Shown: positions 44,222-55,344 of the stretch, in pieces
How the letters are laid out: each line of letters begins with the position of its first letter
How positions within the stretch are numbered: the first letter of the stretch is position 1
Notes under the pieces: model-generated
Seen by the model: the letters and a program-made list of their open reading frames with translations, nothing else
What the model was told of the DNA's origin: nothing
Database searches by the model: none
Made by a program: the position numbers and the translations under genes
Assembly (NCBI GenBank): GCA_014607495.2
Contig: CP053160.1
Location: 12,958,001 to 13,022,000 of the forward strand
Origin: Carposina sasakii
Lineage: Eukaryota; Arthropoda; Insecta; Lepidoptera; Carposinidae
Length of the DNA: 64,000 nucleotides
Reading direction: 5' to 3'

Positions 44222-47130
44222 TATATATATATATAACATATATATATATATCTAAGCACTACTCTACCTATAGGAAGCAATACTATGAAATGTATAAAGT
44301 AATATAGTTATTATGCTATTAATATATATTAGTATAATAGCGTTATAAATTACTCATTAGCTAAGTCATTACTGTCAACATATAAAAGCTAGGGTCATGT
44401 TTACTGTTGGTTTTTTTATTTCTATTTATATCGACAGATCATAAAATAAAAGAAACGTTTGCGAAAGAAAAACTTAGCTAGCGTGAAAACTTTCCGGGAT
44501 ATAACGATTTCAAAATCACAATTTTAGACTTGCCAAAAAACGCTCCATACAAACAACGACGTAACGTCAACTTGTATGCGCGTAAAAGAACTTTTGTTCT
44601 ACAGCTATATTAAATGTTGCGTTTATAAATATGGTCACTCAACAAAAGTTGCTGTAAATGATGCAGGTGGTCATGTGATGTAGTAATTTTCAATTAATTT
44701 CACATTTAAAAAATGGACTTGCCCACTTAACTTTGAAGGCTTATTAATACCTCATTTGGACACTTAATAAAATTGTAATTTTATATTGATAAGCATAAAA
44801 TGTCATTAAAATTCAACCATAGTAAACATCCCTATTGTTCAAATTAGAGGCTTTAGAAGGTCAAAAACAACCACTATATTATATTTTATGAGCCCAAACT
44901 TGAGGCCCAAGCACATCGTCTTTGACGTCGTTTTGGTAGGTATAGTATAATAAACAATACACATACCTAGCCATGTTCCAATCTGATTGACCTGCCTTTA
45001 TATTTTTACTGGGTCAGCATAATTATAATTCCTTAACATGGGTTCTTTCATTCTTCAGGTTCCAATCGGTCCGCGCATCACCGCCGCCAACCACCTCTCC
45101 ACAAATGTGAGTTCCTGGGGCCGTACCCTCGCTGCCAGCAACTCTGGCACCGCGTGTAAACAGTGGCTGGTCCTCGACTTCACCAAGTTTGATACACTAC
45201 ACGACCCTACTGCACATGGGACCGAAGTGAAGCAAGGAAATGACATCGTTACTGAGATCAAAGTTGTAAAGTAAGTTTCTAGCTGTCTTTATTCATTGAA
45301 AATGGTGAAAAAGGTTACTTATTTATTGGGATACCTACTCAATGAGTCATCCCTAACCAATTTAAAAAAAATATATCAATACTAACGCATCGAGCATACA
45401 TTTCATAGTACCTACCAGAAATGGCATTATAGGTAAACTGTAACAAATCTAACTTACACCATTCAAATTTTCAGAGACGTCAAACATACGGTGGTCCATC
45501 GTGCAGCCAGCACAGGCCGTGCTAAGGGTCTGGCTTGGCTAATTGAACAAGTCCCAGGCAGAACCCACTCCGCAGATATATCTGATGCGTTACTGGAACA
45601 GGGCTACTGGGCTGTCTTTGGATTACCGTTCTTCAAAGTAAGTACTTAGTCCAGTAATAATCGAGTTATTAAAGGTAAATAATATGAAATGGATTACACT
45701 TAGAAAAAGCTTTTATCAATATTTTGCAACATATAATGCAAGTATTTTAATAGATTTCATATTTTCTAGGACATTGCTGAAATAACATACGTCACAAAAA
45801 TGGAAGAGCTATACGGAAAGGTGTTTTCCGAATCAGAATCTCCAAGAGCGATAATTTTCAAACGAGGCTACAAGAACGCCACCTCCTTAGACACTATCGT
45901 TGAACTGATGAGGCAGAATAACGTTACTGCAATGAATCGAGCTAATAATGATACCCTAGACTGCTCCGAAACGTTGACTGTGCCCTAGCTGAAGATGGAT
46001 ACTGGTCCGTTGCTGGGGCTAGAGGAGATGTAGTCATCAAACATAAGGAACCATTTGGAGTCATCGATACAAAAGTAGTCAGTGGTGAGTAGGTTGCATA
46101 AATCATGAGATTATTATTGACATGCATTTGTACCCATTGTATTTCTTGTTATAAGTAGTAAGGTCACGTAACCTCGACACTAAAACCCAGTTTGTTACAT
46201 TACAATGAATATTCCAACTTTTTTTGGCGAAGGACACATGTTTCTTTGCATAATTTAATATTACATACATACGTAATATACGCACACCTGTGGTTACCAA
46301 AAATGGGGTAACCAGAACTGCAGTAGTACTATCGACTAGTAGGTACTAGCGCCAGTGACATGCCTTAAGGTTTCATTTAGTTTGCAGCGCGTTAGTAAAC
46401 TACCCTTTAAAATAGAAAGTTAGAAAAACATTACAATAGACTTTTTTACTATTGACAAAATGTAAAACAATAAAAATATTGGCTGACTAGCACAGATGTC
46501 AAACGTAAGAATATTCTTAACAATGATTTTATGCCCTCTCCTGTTGTTTAGGGTTTCTCAAGACAAAGGCTCATTTTATGTAACTTTTTTTAAAATTATT
46601 AATACAATGAACAACAGATTGGTATGCAGCAGTAAAGGGTATGACAAGAAACTATCGTAGCTTGCCAACGAAACATTTTTAGAATCGTGTCAGCGTCACC
46701 TTGGTTGATAGTACCTCTGGCGAAGAAAATGTTACAGCTACGCCTAGCATAGCGGGGTCAGTCAAATGTTAAAGACGTGTTTATCTCTATTTCAGGTACA
46801 GTAAACCAGCCATCACTAGATTTTATCGCAATATCCAGTCCACCTTTCACAAAAGTGCCAAATGTTACTGAAACAAAACTCCTAAACAAAGGTAATATTG
46901 CGTCAGTTTACACAGACCAGTTCGACAACCAGCAAAATATTGACGGGGATCACATTCGAGACTTAGTAAAGCAGCAAAGGGAGGAAGCGGAACAAGAAAC
47001 CTTAGAGCTACTTTACAGAGATGTAGTTAGACCATTCCAGTGGACAGAGAGTGACTTCAAAGACAGAATACACGAAAATCTTCCGGACAAATGGAATTTT
47101 GACCAATACAAACCCACGTGGGCTTGGTGA
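39036..47130 (+). CDS. lama: Phospholipase B-like (lamina ancestor/PLBD) protein, nine exons, frameshift in exon 8
   Basis: PLBD proteins are lysosomal or secreted, with an N-terminal-nucleophile hydrolase fold. Exons: 39036-39154, 39384-39530, 39713-39965, 43037-43317, 43581-43815, 45059-45270, 45475-45637, 45770-46084, 46796-47130; every junction is GT-AG and phases agree. Residues 19-37 form a hydrophobic signal anchor (SYILGFLGTVSILALFIG). Family motifs in order: GWSLLDVETNGSYADEIQAY, AAGILEGALTWNLI, MTRILKRYKFNFHL, FSGYPGSITSQDDFYLL, SGTACKQWLVLDFTKF, GYWAVFGLPFF, FGVIDTKVVSG, and near the end LPDKWNF. In exon 8 the frame from upstream meets TAG at 45986-45988, while conserved coding resumes in another frame from 45979, so either one indel or a sequence error is present. 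The position expected for the Cys nucleophile is Ser (codon 43229-43231). The start is the first ATG before the anchor. Intron 3 (3.1 kb) is full of transposon remains. It could be a decaying paralogue. Confidence 0.85.
40638..40980 (+). pseudogene. pogo/Tigger-like transposase N-terminal fragment in PLBD intron 3
   Basis: A 93-codon frame contains a psq-type helix-turn-helix: YPDSAMQCAIKAVRDGAF, KIREASRHYGVPHSTLINK, LKGRVPENRK. After a frameshift near 40890 the expected continuation is visible (LTEAEENLLVAY, then KKGIPLKHQTLVDTV), the linker region of pogo-class transposases and related genes. It is cut at 40980 by the truncated RTE copy, and the catalytic DDE region is absent. It lies inside a host intron and is most likely a transposon relic. 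Confidence 0.75.
40981..41882 (+). mobile_element. RTE-clade retrotransposon, 5'-truncated copy in PLBD intron 3
   Basis: It starts abruptly within the reverse transcriptase (LRGVRQGDVISPKLF), continues through LHFADDIVLMAES at about 41115 and the C-terminal region, and ends at the family terminus GGAGGCCTACGTCCAGCAG, TGGACTGCAATAGGCTGA. Frames are broken: a stop at 41100-41102 and a frameshift after about 41460. It keeps a 22-bp stretch after GACGTCTTCAAG that the copy at 27181-30290 has lost. The long - strand frames here are antisense shadows. Confidence 0.9.
41993..42050 (+). mobile_element. SINE tail, copy C
   Basis: TCGATTCCCACTCGGGTAAA followed by a T run and CATTTTCTTTATTAATAATT matches the 3' part of the tRNA-like SINE copies at 31073 and 33585; the head is missing. 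Confidence 0.6.
42455..42835 (+). repeat. Dispersed repeat CGCGGAC family, copy 4, with fold-back rearrangement
   Basis: The blocks TCTATACATATAGGTAATAA, ATGGAAGATATATGAG, CTGAACCGATTTCGATGCAG and CCACGCGGACGGAGTCGCGG are in family order. In the middle, 42652-42740 contains two abutting palindromes: TATTGAGACAGG facing CCTGTCTCAATA, then CATATATGTTAAAGTGGG facing CCCACTTAACATATAGG. The - strand open frame here is not a gene. Confidence 0.8.
44184..44254. repeat. (TA)n microsatellite in PLBD intron 5
   Basis: Long runs of alternating TA interrupted by CTATAT and ACATAT. The tract is self-complementary and would fold into a hairpin. Confidence 0.95.
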
Positions 47131-47183
47131 ATCTCCAATAACTAAGTACTCAGTGATTATAGGTACTTATTTTTATCGACTTA

Positions 47184-47189
47184 ATAAAA
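47184..47189 (+). terminator. Candidate polyadenylation signal, PLBD-like gene
   Basis: AATAAA sits 54 bp after the TGA stop. Further candidates follow near 47353 and 47761, so alternative ends are possible. Confidence 0.5.
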
Positions 47190-47827
47190 ATGTAGCTCAA
47201 TATTTTTTTTGTTCAATAGATACTAGTGTCTATATATATGTATGATCTATTTTACAAATTAGGTATGTAGTTTTAAAAGTACGTGCATTATTGCCATTGT
47301 ATTCAATGGATGTTTGTAATAATATTAATGTCCGTCCTAATGTAATTTCATAATAAATAATATTTAGAAGCAGATGCATGAACTCCTGAATGTTTTAGCT
47401 GGTGGTGACTAGCGTATCAGCATAGTTTCCTTTCTCTACTCTATCTTGTCCAATTTAGATCGAGATTATTTAAAACCTATTATTCTTTCTATTCTTATCA
47501 TGTCGTCTTTTGTCTTTTACAATCATAAAAAACTGTATTTGTCATTGTTTGTTAGAATGTTTTTGTCTCTTGTTAGAATCGTGTAGACTTACCTACCTAT
47601 TAGTGGAAGATTAATATAAGTTACAAAAATTTTATATTTTTCCAATCACCTGTGCCCTTAGGTATTTAGGTATGCCTATCATTATTTTGACTAATTAGTT
47701 ATTGGAACTACCCTCTTTAGTATGTACCTATGTATTAATGTGAAATGAAAGTGAGTGGTAAAATAAAGATGAAGTGACCATACTTTAATGATTTAATTTT
47801 CCTACCTACCTTGTTCCTTGCGGTTTA

Positions 47828-48018
47828 GGGTCGGTTCATATCTGACGGAACATGCGTCGCGTATTATCGGTCGCGTAACGCCAGAACAGACAAAATGTAT
47901 AGAAAAACACTCGACCGTTCACACTCAACCGATGATAGGTACGTTAGTGCGTCGAGCGTACGTTTGCCTGTACCTGGAGATACGCTCGACGCATCTTCCG
48001 TCAGATATGAGCCGACCC
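47828..48018. mobile_element. Harbinger-like MITE with TTA target duplication
   Basis: GGGTCGGTTCATATCTGACG opens and its near-exact inverse closes the 191-bp unit; TTA flanks both ends (47825-47827, 48019-48021). A 3-bp TTA/TAA duplication is characteristic of PIF/Harbinger. Inner GCGTCG(C/A)GCG blocks are also inverted. It lies between the PLBD and CHMP2B genes; the open frame across it is spurious. Confidence 0.8.
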
Positions 48019-48594
48019 TTAGTTTCTTGCGATACTAGGTCATATAGAGGTCGTACGTAGGTAACCTACGCAAACCTACGCCCTCTTAATGAGCTGACCT
48101 GTGAAATGTTCCTTCAAGACCGTTTATGACGGCAGCATCACATCCTACCACCTAATTATCATAGCTGAGGAGGTACACAGTTAAGTCAACAGCCTAATGT
48201 ACTTAGGTATATCTAGGCTCGGGCTATATTAACGCCGATAGTAACGCCTTCTCGGTTCCTATCATATTATGACTATGTATATTTATAGTTCCACGCACTA
48301 GCAGCTTTATTTTGATTTTGTTTTTTTTTATTTAGGTACTTGAATTCAGCAGCGTTTATGGCTGTATGTTATTACATACATTTATATCCGGTAGGTTTGA
48401 TAAAATTAAATTTTGACTTTGACATTGACATATTATCAAATGTAAACATAAAAAATCCTCTTCTGCTGCCTATTTCCTTCAACAATTTAACCTTGGTAAC
48501 TTATTAATTCTGTGATTGTTAAATTTTAGAAATTAAAGAGTGATCTAGAAGAAAATATACTTAAATCTTTTCATATTAATAAACAGATATAACC

Positions 48595-51500
48595 ATGAAC
48601 TTTTTCAAAAAAGCGCCGACTGTAAAAGGTAAGTCTTCATAATTTTCTTGCCCTTAGATTTTTGAACTCTACCTGTACTGTAAGATTTTATCTGATAAAT
48701 GATTATTGGTAATATAGCTACTCCTATTCTGATCTAGAGTCTCAACGACAAAATGATAGGGAGCTCCGTAAAGCAACCAGGGATCTAAATAGAGACAAGG
48801 CAGCCCTCGAAAGAGAAGAAAAGAAATTGGTAAGCTTGTTAAACTAATTGTTTTCCTATACTTATAAAAACATAATGTGCCTTAATTTATAAACTATGAT
48901 TCATTCCGCAGTATGAAACCCCTTAATTTAAATTACATATAGGTACTATTGCTATATGTATAGGTATTTCATAACTAATTAAGAATGAGTCATACATACG
49001 TGTAAGGTTCCCAGGCGTCCGTATAAAGCTGGACAGAGTCAGGCTTTTTAGTCGTGTGTCCGGCCAAAAATAATGATGTCCGGCCTGTCCGGCTTTTGGT
49101 AAGCTTTTCATCAAGCGCGGATCATGAGGCTCATGACCACCCCCTGGGGCTTAGGCCAGCTTAGGCAATGTAATAATTTTACATGCGGCAGCGAAGATCG
49201 TAAAGTTATTGAAACATTTCCACCAAAAGAGGTCATGTCATTTATTCAACGCATTAAATTTCTGATTGAGGAAGTTTCATAATCTTGCGAACTTTGTGAT
49301 CGCTCATCACAATGTCTAAACCCCCTGGATGGACAGGTTTCTAGGTACTCTAAAAAGTCTAACAGCAATGTCAAGTTTAGTTGTGTGTGTTCACTTACAG
49401 TTAACAATATGAATATTTTTGTAAAGAAGAATAACTTATTATTACAAAATTTTGCCCCCGGGCTGTTGTTAATTGTTATCTGATATGGCCTCTCACTTAC
49501 ACGAAGACTTTGCCAATTCTGTTAAAATAAAATATAACGATTATGTTTAGAACCCATGTCATCATATCATGTCTTAGCAATGGTCACAAATTCTCGGTAG
49601 AGCTTAAATTTTCAAGAAGTCGGTAATAGGCAAATTAAGTATGTGAGTTACGTGCTAAATATCAGAATAAATTTCGCGCTCGCATCGCTCGCGCATATTT
49701 TATGTATTTAGCTCATTTATTTTTAATTGCATACAACAAATGGTCGCTAGTGGTCTCTCTGACTCTCAGACTCGACTGTCGGTCGCGCTCTGTCAATAGT
49801 AGGTTGCGCTGTCAGTTTTCCTATTCAGTGACGATAATTTTCGTACCTATTAATACTTAGACACAAAATCCTAAATAGTATGGTGTCCGGCTTTTTTACC
49901 GAAATGTCCAGCCAAACTGGTTGGTCTGTCCAGCTTTTTGGTTTTTGACCTGGCAACCCTACATACGTGCCTATGACACTAATAACAATCCTTTGCTTAT
50001 ATTGTGTTTAAGGGCCCTTAAGATATTTAGTGTACATAGTATTTTATGAAATTAATAATGAAGTTTTATTATGTGGAACAATGATGGAAATTTGTAGACT
50101 GGTGTAATATGTATCTTTCTATTTCAAGGAACTTTATTTTCAACATCAAATTTTATTAAATCATTTTTGTACATACTGGATAATTAATGTTGGTATCAAT
50201 CAACCAATTTTTAATAAGTGATTTTTCTTTCTTTCAGGAAATGGAGATAAAAAAATTGGCTAGTGAAGGAAATAATGAGGGATGTAAAATATTAGCTAAG
50301 CAATTAGTACAGTTAAGGAAACAAAAAACTAGAATATACACTGCTAATAGCAAGGTATTTTGATTGATTATCGTTGATAGTAAAAATTATGCCTATGTGT
50401 TAATCAGAGGCGGCTCGTCCTTAAGAGCGCTGGTGCAGTGCACTCCCACCCCACCCATGAAGATTACATAGGCAGACTTTATTTCTTTATACACTATATA
50501 TTTTTATTTTTCTATATAAGGTCTATCAAAATTAGTAATTATATTTTGACACGAAACTAGGTAAGTAAAAAGAAAAAACTTTCACTATGGGCCCAACTCC
50601 AAAATATTAAAAAAAAATCAGCTGTTCCATAAATTTTAGTGCAGTGATTATTCGAGATTGTATGGAAGAGTTGATTTTTATCACTAGCCACCTCTGGTGT
50701 TAATACTTTTGATGATAAGAGCCAATTACAAAGGCTAACATTAGTTTTGGTATTGTAGCATGCAGACCCATTTTCAGGGGGATATGACAGTGATAAAAAA
50801 AATAGGTTAAAATGCCTTTAATTATAAATTGAGTTACATTACAGATAGCAGGAGTGCAGATTCAGAACAAAGCCATGGGCGCAAACATAGCAATTGCAGG
50901 TGCCATGGGAACTACTGCTAAAACTATGGGCAATATGAACAAGGTGATGAATCCACAACAAATAGCCAGAGACATGGAGGCATTTAGACAAGCCAATGCC
51001 AAAATGGATATGACAGATGAAATGAGTAAGTTATTTAAGTTTCTACACATAAGAGTGTTATCGATTAACAACATCAATCAATGGTAGAATGAATTAGTTG
51101 TCATCAATCTATACTTTCTACCAGACCATAAGCTTATTAAGCAATTTGCAAAAACAAAGCAATTTTCGCAATTGCGTTACTTTGGCATTGCTTTTGCTAG
51201 TTATGTAATGACCCTGCCGGTCGAACAAAGTTGCTATCGACAGGCAATCGATTGATTAATTAGTCGAATGGTATTTGTTGATAAAACACTACCAGACCAG
51301 TCGATGGATGGACTGATGCTGTTGATCAATTATTGTTTGTATAGTCTGGCAACACCCTAAGTGAAAAAGTGAGAACCCCGTGTTGAGTCAGTATAATATT
51401 CTTCTATGCTGCTCTGGGAGTGAAAAAAAAAGTATAATACTACAGCTGCTTCTTTTCCCGGGCACACTGTACAAGTCAGTAGAGGGACAAGAGGGTCTTG

Positions 51501-52475
51501 GTGTTTTGTAGGGCTGACCACCTGTCACTACTGACCGAACTTGTACATCTCAACTATACCCTCAAAATTGGTCAGAAGTGGCACCATGTGGTTCTATCGG
51601 CCCTTGGTGCTCTGCCTACCCTGTAAGAGATAAAGGCGTGATTATATGTAAATCCTCCTTTTAATATGTTAAAACCACATTATACATATTTTGGCAATCA
51701 CTGCATACTTTTTAATACTATGCATCCAACTTATAACTGTGTATACCATAAAGTGTGTTGTTCCCTCAGTATCAGATACCCTGGATGATATAATGGCGGA
51801 GTCCGGCGACGAGGAGGAGTCGCAGGGCATTATCAACAAGGTGCTCGATGATATTGGCATTGAGATTAGTGGAAAGGTATGTGTTTGTTTCTAAATTGAT
51901 GATGAGACTCCCGCGATTCTCGCTCGCTTATTGCGTGGGAGGGGTATAAAAAATAGTATACGACCTATTCTCAAACCTACCGAATATAAAATACATATAA
52001 AATTTCATAAAAATCTGTCAAACAATTTCGGAGGAGTTTGGTAGCAAACACCGCATACCTACATCGATTTAAAATTAACATAGGTAGACTTGTGGATCAC
52101 TAGAACAGATGTAGTCCTAATGCATGCATTGAATTGCATATAGTGTTATTTGCAATATATCATAATACATATATTATCAGGCTGATAATGAATGGCTATG
52201 GAAGAGTACCTACCCTTACTGGTTTTCTAAACATTTTCGTCATTTCCCATATTTTTCTTATACCTATCGTGTGGTTTAGTAAAATATTTGTTTTAATAAT
52301 TTTAGTAGTTATTAAGTTGTTTTCTAGCTGTGTTATCAAGATTTATTTTTAAACTATTATATTATTCTTGCAGATGGCCGATGCCCCTTCAGTGTCGCGT
52401 AACAAACTCGGAGCGTCCACAAGCGACGCCGACAAAGATATATTAGCACAGCTCGAAAAACTCAGGTCTACATAG
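48595..52475 (+). CDS. CHMP2B: CHMP2B, ESCRT-III subunit (Vps2 family), six exons, 210 residues
   Basis: CHMP2B helps build ESCRT-III filaments that drive membrane scission at endosomes and elsewhere, and recruits the ATPase Vps4. Exons 48595-48628, 48738-48829, 50238-50354, 50845-51025, 51770-51876 and 52374-52475 sum to 633 nt, with GT-AG introns and consistent phases. The N-terminus MNFFKKAPTVKESQRQNDRE is followed by basic helix 1 (LRKATRDLNRDKAALE), then CKILAKQLVQLRKQKTRIY, NKAMGANIAIAGAMGTTAKT, MNKVMNPQQIARDMEAFRQA, the acidic MAESGDEEESQG and the conserved VLDDIGIEISGK. The C-terminus DKDILAQLEKLRST fits the MIM1 motif that binds the Vps4 MIT domain. Human CHMP2B has 213 residues, so the length is normal. 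No lesion is seen. Introns 2, 3, 4 and 5 contain repeats. Confidence 0.97.
48995..49976. mobile_element. Non-autonomous element with CTGGACAG inverted ends in CHMP2B intron 2
   Basis: The left end AAGGTTCCCAGGCGTCC ... AAAGCTGGACAGAGTCAGG faces the right end CTGTCCAGCTTTTTGG ... ACCTGGCAACCCTA. The interior shares TTCTCGGTAGAGCTTAAATT and AATTTCGCGCTCGC with 12630-12880. No transposase frame is visible. Ends and superfamily are approximate. Confidence 0.55.
50405..50696. mobile_element. Short hAT-like MITE in CHMP2B intron 3, exact 8-bp target duplication
   Basis: CAGAGGCGGCTCGTCC opens the 292-bp unit and AGCCACCTCTG closes it; GTGTTAAT stands at 50397-50404 and 50697-50704. The first 60 bp (through GTGCAGTGCACTCCCACC and CATGAAGATTACATAGGC) match the inverse of the right end of the 1189-bp element at 9109-10297, so both belong to one family. 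Confidence 0.9.
51408..51650 (+). repeat. Dispersed repeat with CACCATGTGGTTCTATCGGC, copy 3, CHMP2B intron 4
   Basis: The fullest copy: CTGCTCTGGGAGTGAAAAAA, CAGCTGCTTCTTTTCCCGGG, AGTAGAGGGACAAGAGGGTC, CACCATGTGGTTCTATCGGC, AAGAGATAAAGGCGTGATTA. Confidence 0.8.
51900..52055 (+). repeat. Dispersed repeat with TTTCGGAGGAGTTTGGTA, copy 2, CHMP2B intron 5
   Basis: CGCTTATTGCGTGGGA, ACGACCTATTCTCAAACCTA, AAATTTCATAAAAATCTGTC and TTTCGGAGGAGTTTGGTA match 3640-3800 in order. Confidence 0.65.
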
Positions 52476-53124
52476 AGGTTAATTATAATACATAGTTTTA
52501 TATGAATATCATACAACGGCGGATGACTTGGAGTCAGGATATGGTCTCAATTCGATAACTTTGCAAACTTTGCTGTCTCTCGTAAAATTGTAACATTGCC
52601 TAAGTGGGTCTAAGGACCTAGGTGGTGGTCATAACCCTCATGACCAAACCGCTGGATCCGCCCTTGATGTCATATAATCTCGGCAAGCATTTTACATATG
52701 AAGAATCGAAGAGAATTCTAAAAACGTTTGTACATAAAATGTCGGGTGCTTTAAAATTATTTAGCTTCCCTCTAATATGAGTCTAGGCAGGATGTAGATC
52801 AGAATTTATAGCAAAAAAATGTTTCTATTCAACAAGTTTAAAAAATAGCAGAATTAAAAATAACTTAAGTATTTTTATTTTACACCAATTGGAAAAATAG
52901 ATTTTCCTCCTTAACTCCTCGTAACTACCTTGTCTGGTATAAAAGAAGCTTCCACAACGTTTTTCCATCAATCCTTCGAGTCCAATATTCTATTTTATTG
53001 TACTTACTTTACACAAACTCAGATTTTTAGTACTGAATATTGAACCTACAAAAATTTTATATCTATATTGTCTACTTTGGTACAGGATAATAGAATTACT
53101 GTGTTTCTTCGAAAAATACAGTAA

Positions 53125-53343
53125 CGCCTCGTTCCCACTATGCCGGACCGGTAGATCTGCCGGAAACCGGATCCCGGACAGTGTTCACATTACACCGGAC
53201 CCAACAAGAAAATCGGTACCCACCTTAGACGCTCGGCAAAAATGCCGGACTCGGGATAATGTGAACAGCTCTATATAACTAGCCCTTTTGGCAGTTTTAT
53301 CGGCCCGGCAGATCTGCCGGTCCGGCGTAGTGTAAACCCGCAC
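53125..53343. mobile_element. MITE with TGCCGGACCGG inverted arms, TAA flanks
   Basis: TTCCCACTATGCCGGACCGG and AGATCTGCCGG at the left are inverted at the right (CCGGCAGATCTGCCGGTCCG, GCGTAGTGTAAAC). TAA at 53122-53124 and 53344-53346 would fit a Harbinger-type target, though the outermost 10 bp pair poorly. Confidence 0.7.
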
Positions 53344-53688
53344 TAACCGTCGATGTAGTTTTCTTAAAGTAATGATTTTATGGTAATTATAATTTATCTA
53401 CGTTATGTTTATTTGTAGGTAGACTCCGTATGAATTCTGTTTTATTTACTTACTTAATGATCTTATTCCTTATTAATTTATTTTTAATATTTACATACCC
53501 TTATCGTCGTTGATAACCACGTCTTCATATAAAAAAGGATGATCCTATTTTGATCCAAGTCTGTACTGTATTAAAATTATAAATGAGAAGCTAATTATGT
53601 CTGTCTGTTTGCATTTTCTCGACAAAATAGCTCGTAAAGCTCGTAAATATTTGTGTACCAGTAACAGGCAAAATTTTAGTTCTGTGTA

Positions 53689-53955
53689 CAGGGTAACAAA
53701 TTAAAAGGGATATGTCTATCGAAATGCTTTGAAAACAGGTACTATAGGGTACCTTCCTAGAGACTGAACTTCTCAAGAATAAAATAAAAATAAATCATTG
53801 ATTTCTCTCTCTGGAGAAATCAATGGTTTATTTTTCCCGATAGTAATTCCTAAAAAACAAGAAAAATAAACATGTGATATCGAGTCTAAATTTTAAGAAT
53901 AGGTTCTGGGCTATTTTTATAGCATTTCGTTTTTCTTATATTTACCTTTATTGCA
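53689..53955. mobile_element. Degraded mariner-like MITE, copy 4
   Basis: CAGGGTAACAAATTAAAAGG and CGAAATGCTTTGAAAAC on the left and ATAGCATTTCGTTTTTC on the right recall copies 1 and 2. The centre contains AATCAATGATTT/AAATCAATGG inverted pieces. Ends are eroded. Confidence 0.5.
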
Positions 53956-53959
53956 CCAA

Positions 53960-54868
53960 ATAAACTGAAATAAAATAAAACTCCAATTTTTTTTAACCAA
54001 ATCCATACGTGTGGGGTATCTATGGATAGGTTTTCAAAAATGATATGAGGTTTCTAAAATCATTTTTTTCTAAACTGATTAGTTTGCGCGAGAGACACTT
54101 CCAAAGTGGTAAAATGTGTCCCCCTGTAACTTCTAAAATAAGAGAATGATAAAACTAAAAAAATATATGATGTACATTACCATGCAACCTTCCACCGAAA
54201 ATTGGTTTGAACGAGATCTAGTAACTAAGTAGTTTTTTTTAGTTAGTTTAATCGTAAACTCCAATTCAAGTAAAATCAAGGGTCACGCATAAACCACCCA
54301 GGGATTATGTGACCCTTCATTAAAATTGTAAAAAAACCTATATTATATAATAAATAAATAAATTTAAAAAAAAATTACCTTTCATCCTTCATGGGCGAGT
54401 CCGAGTCGCAATTATCCGCTTTTTTTTCATGATGAACGCTCAACGGTAATTCATTCTTTTATAATATAATTAGTTAGTTATCGGTCTATCGTATTTAGGT
54501 ACCTACGAGTACCTAGTTAATTTCTTGATTGTTTAATACCAAGACTGCAGGAAAAAGTTCATAAAGAATGCTTTAAAACTTTTTTAAGAGTTTGTGCTTG
54601 GCCATTTTCTCTTCTTTTTACGAGTAATTTTCGTTGTATGTGTATCTTTTACGGTAGACGGCAATCCCTAATACCTTACTTCCATTAGCGCGAAGCCGAC
54701 TCGGACCGCATTTTATAAAACCGTACATACCTAATATACCTACGAACTTACTATACTCGTATTTTTCAACATGGTTGTCTGTCTATGTAGAAAAATACAC
54801 TAATTTGCGGAAAGGTAGGTACGAAGAAGGAAAGTATTTTCTACTCTGATTACTGTGTACCTACTTTC
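53960..54868. other. No gene found
   Basis: AT-rich intergenic DNA with A/T homopolymer runs; no exon or clear repeat recognised. Confidence 0.4.
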
Positions 54869-54871
54869 CTA

Positions 54872-55187
54872 TCTATACATATAATAAAAATGTAACGGAT
54901 CTCTGTCTGTACATGGAAGATATATAAGATAAAATATTATAGAATACCTTTATCAACGCAATAGTACCCAAAACAATGATTTTTGGAATTTTTGTCTGTC
55001 GGTTTGTCTGTGCGTTTGTGCACGCTAATCTCAGAAACGGCTGAACCGATTTCGATGCAATTTTCAGGAATATATTGTGACAGGTCCCACTTAACATATA
55101 GGCTACTTTTTATCCCAGATAATTTCGATATTTTGTTTTTTTTTCTGTAGTCCACGCGGACGGAGTAGCGGGCGTCCACTATATATA
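54872..55187 (+). repeat. Dispersed repeat CGCGGAC family, copy 5 (most complete)
   Basis: It runs without interruption from TCTATACATATAATAAAAAT through ATGGAAGATATATAAG, TTTATCAACGCAATAGTACC, CGGCTGAACCGATTTCGATG, CCCACTTAACATATAGGCTA to CCACGCGGACGGAGTAGCGG and GCGTCCACTA. It is useful as the reference for the other four copies. Three overlapping - strand open frames are artefacts. Confidence 0.85.
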
Positions 55188-55344
55188 GTATAGTCATATC
55201 TGTGCCTATATGTATCCTGCAAAAGCAAAGCCGTAGCTATGTCAAATACCTTGAAGATTGCTGTTACGTAACACGAATATTGAAAGCGACCAGTGAATAT
55301 CTGCACCTTTTGCATTATTGCTTTTGCTAAATAATACGGGGCCG

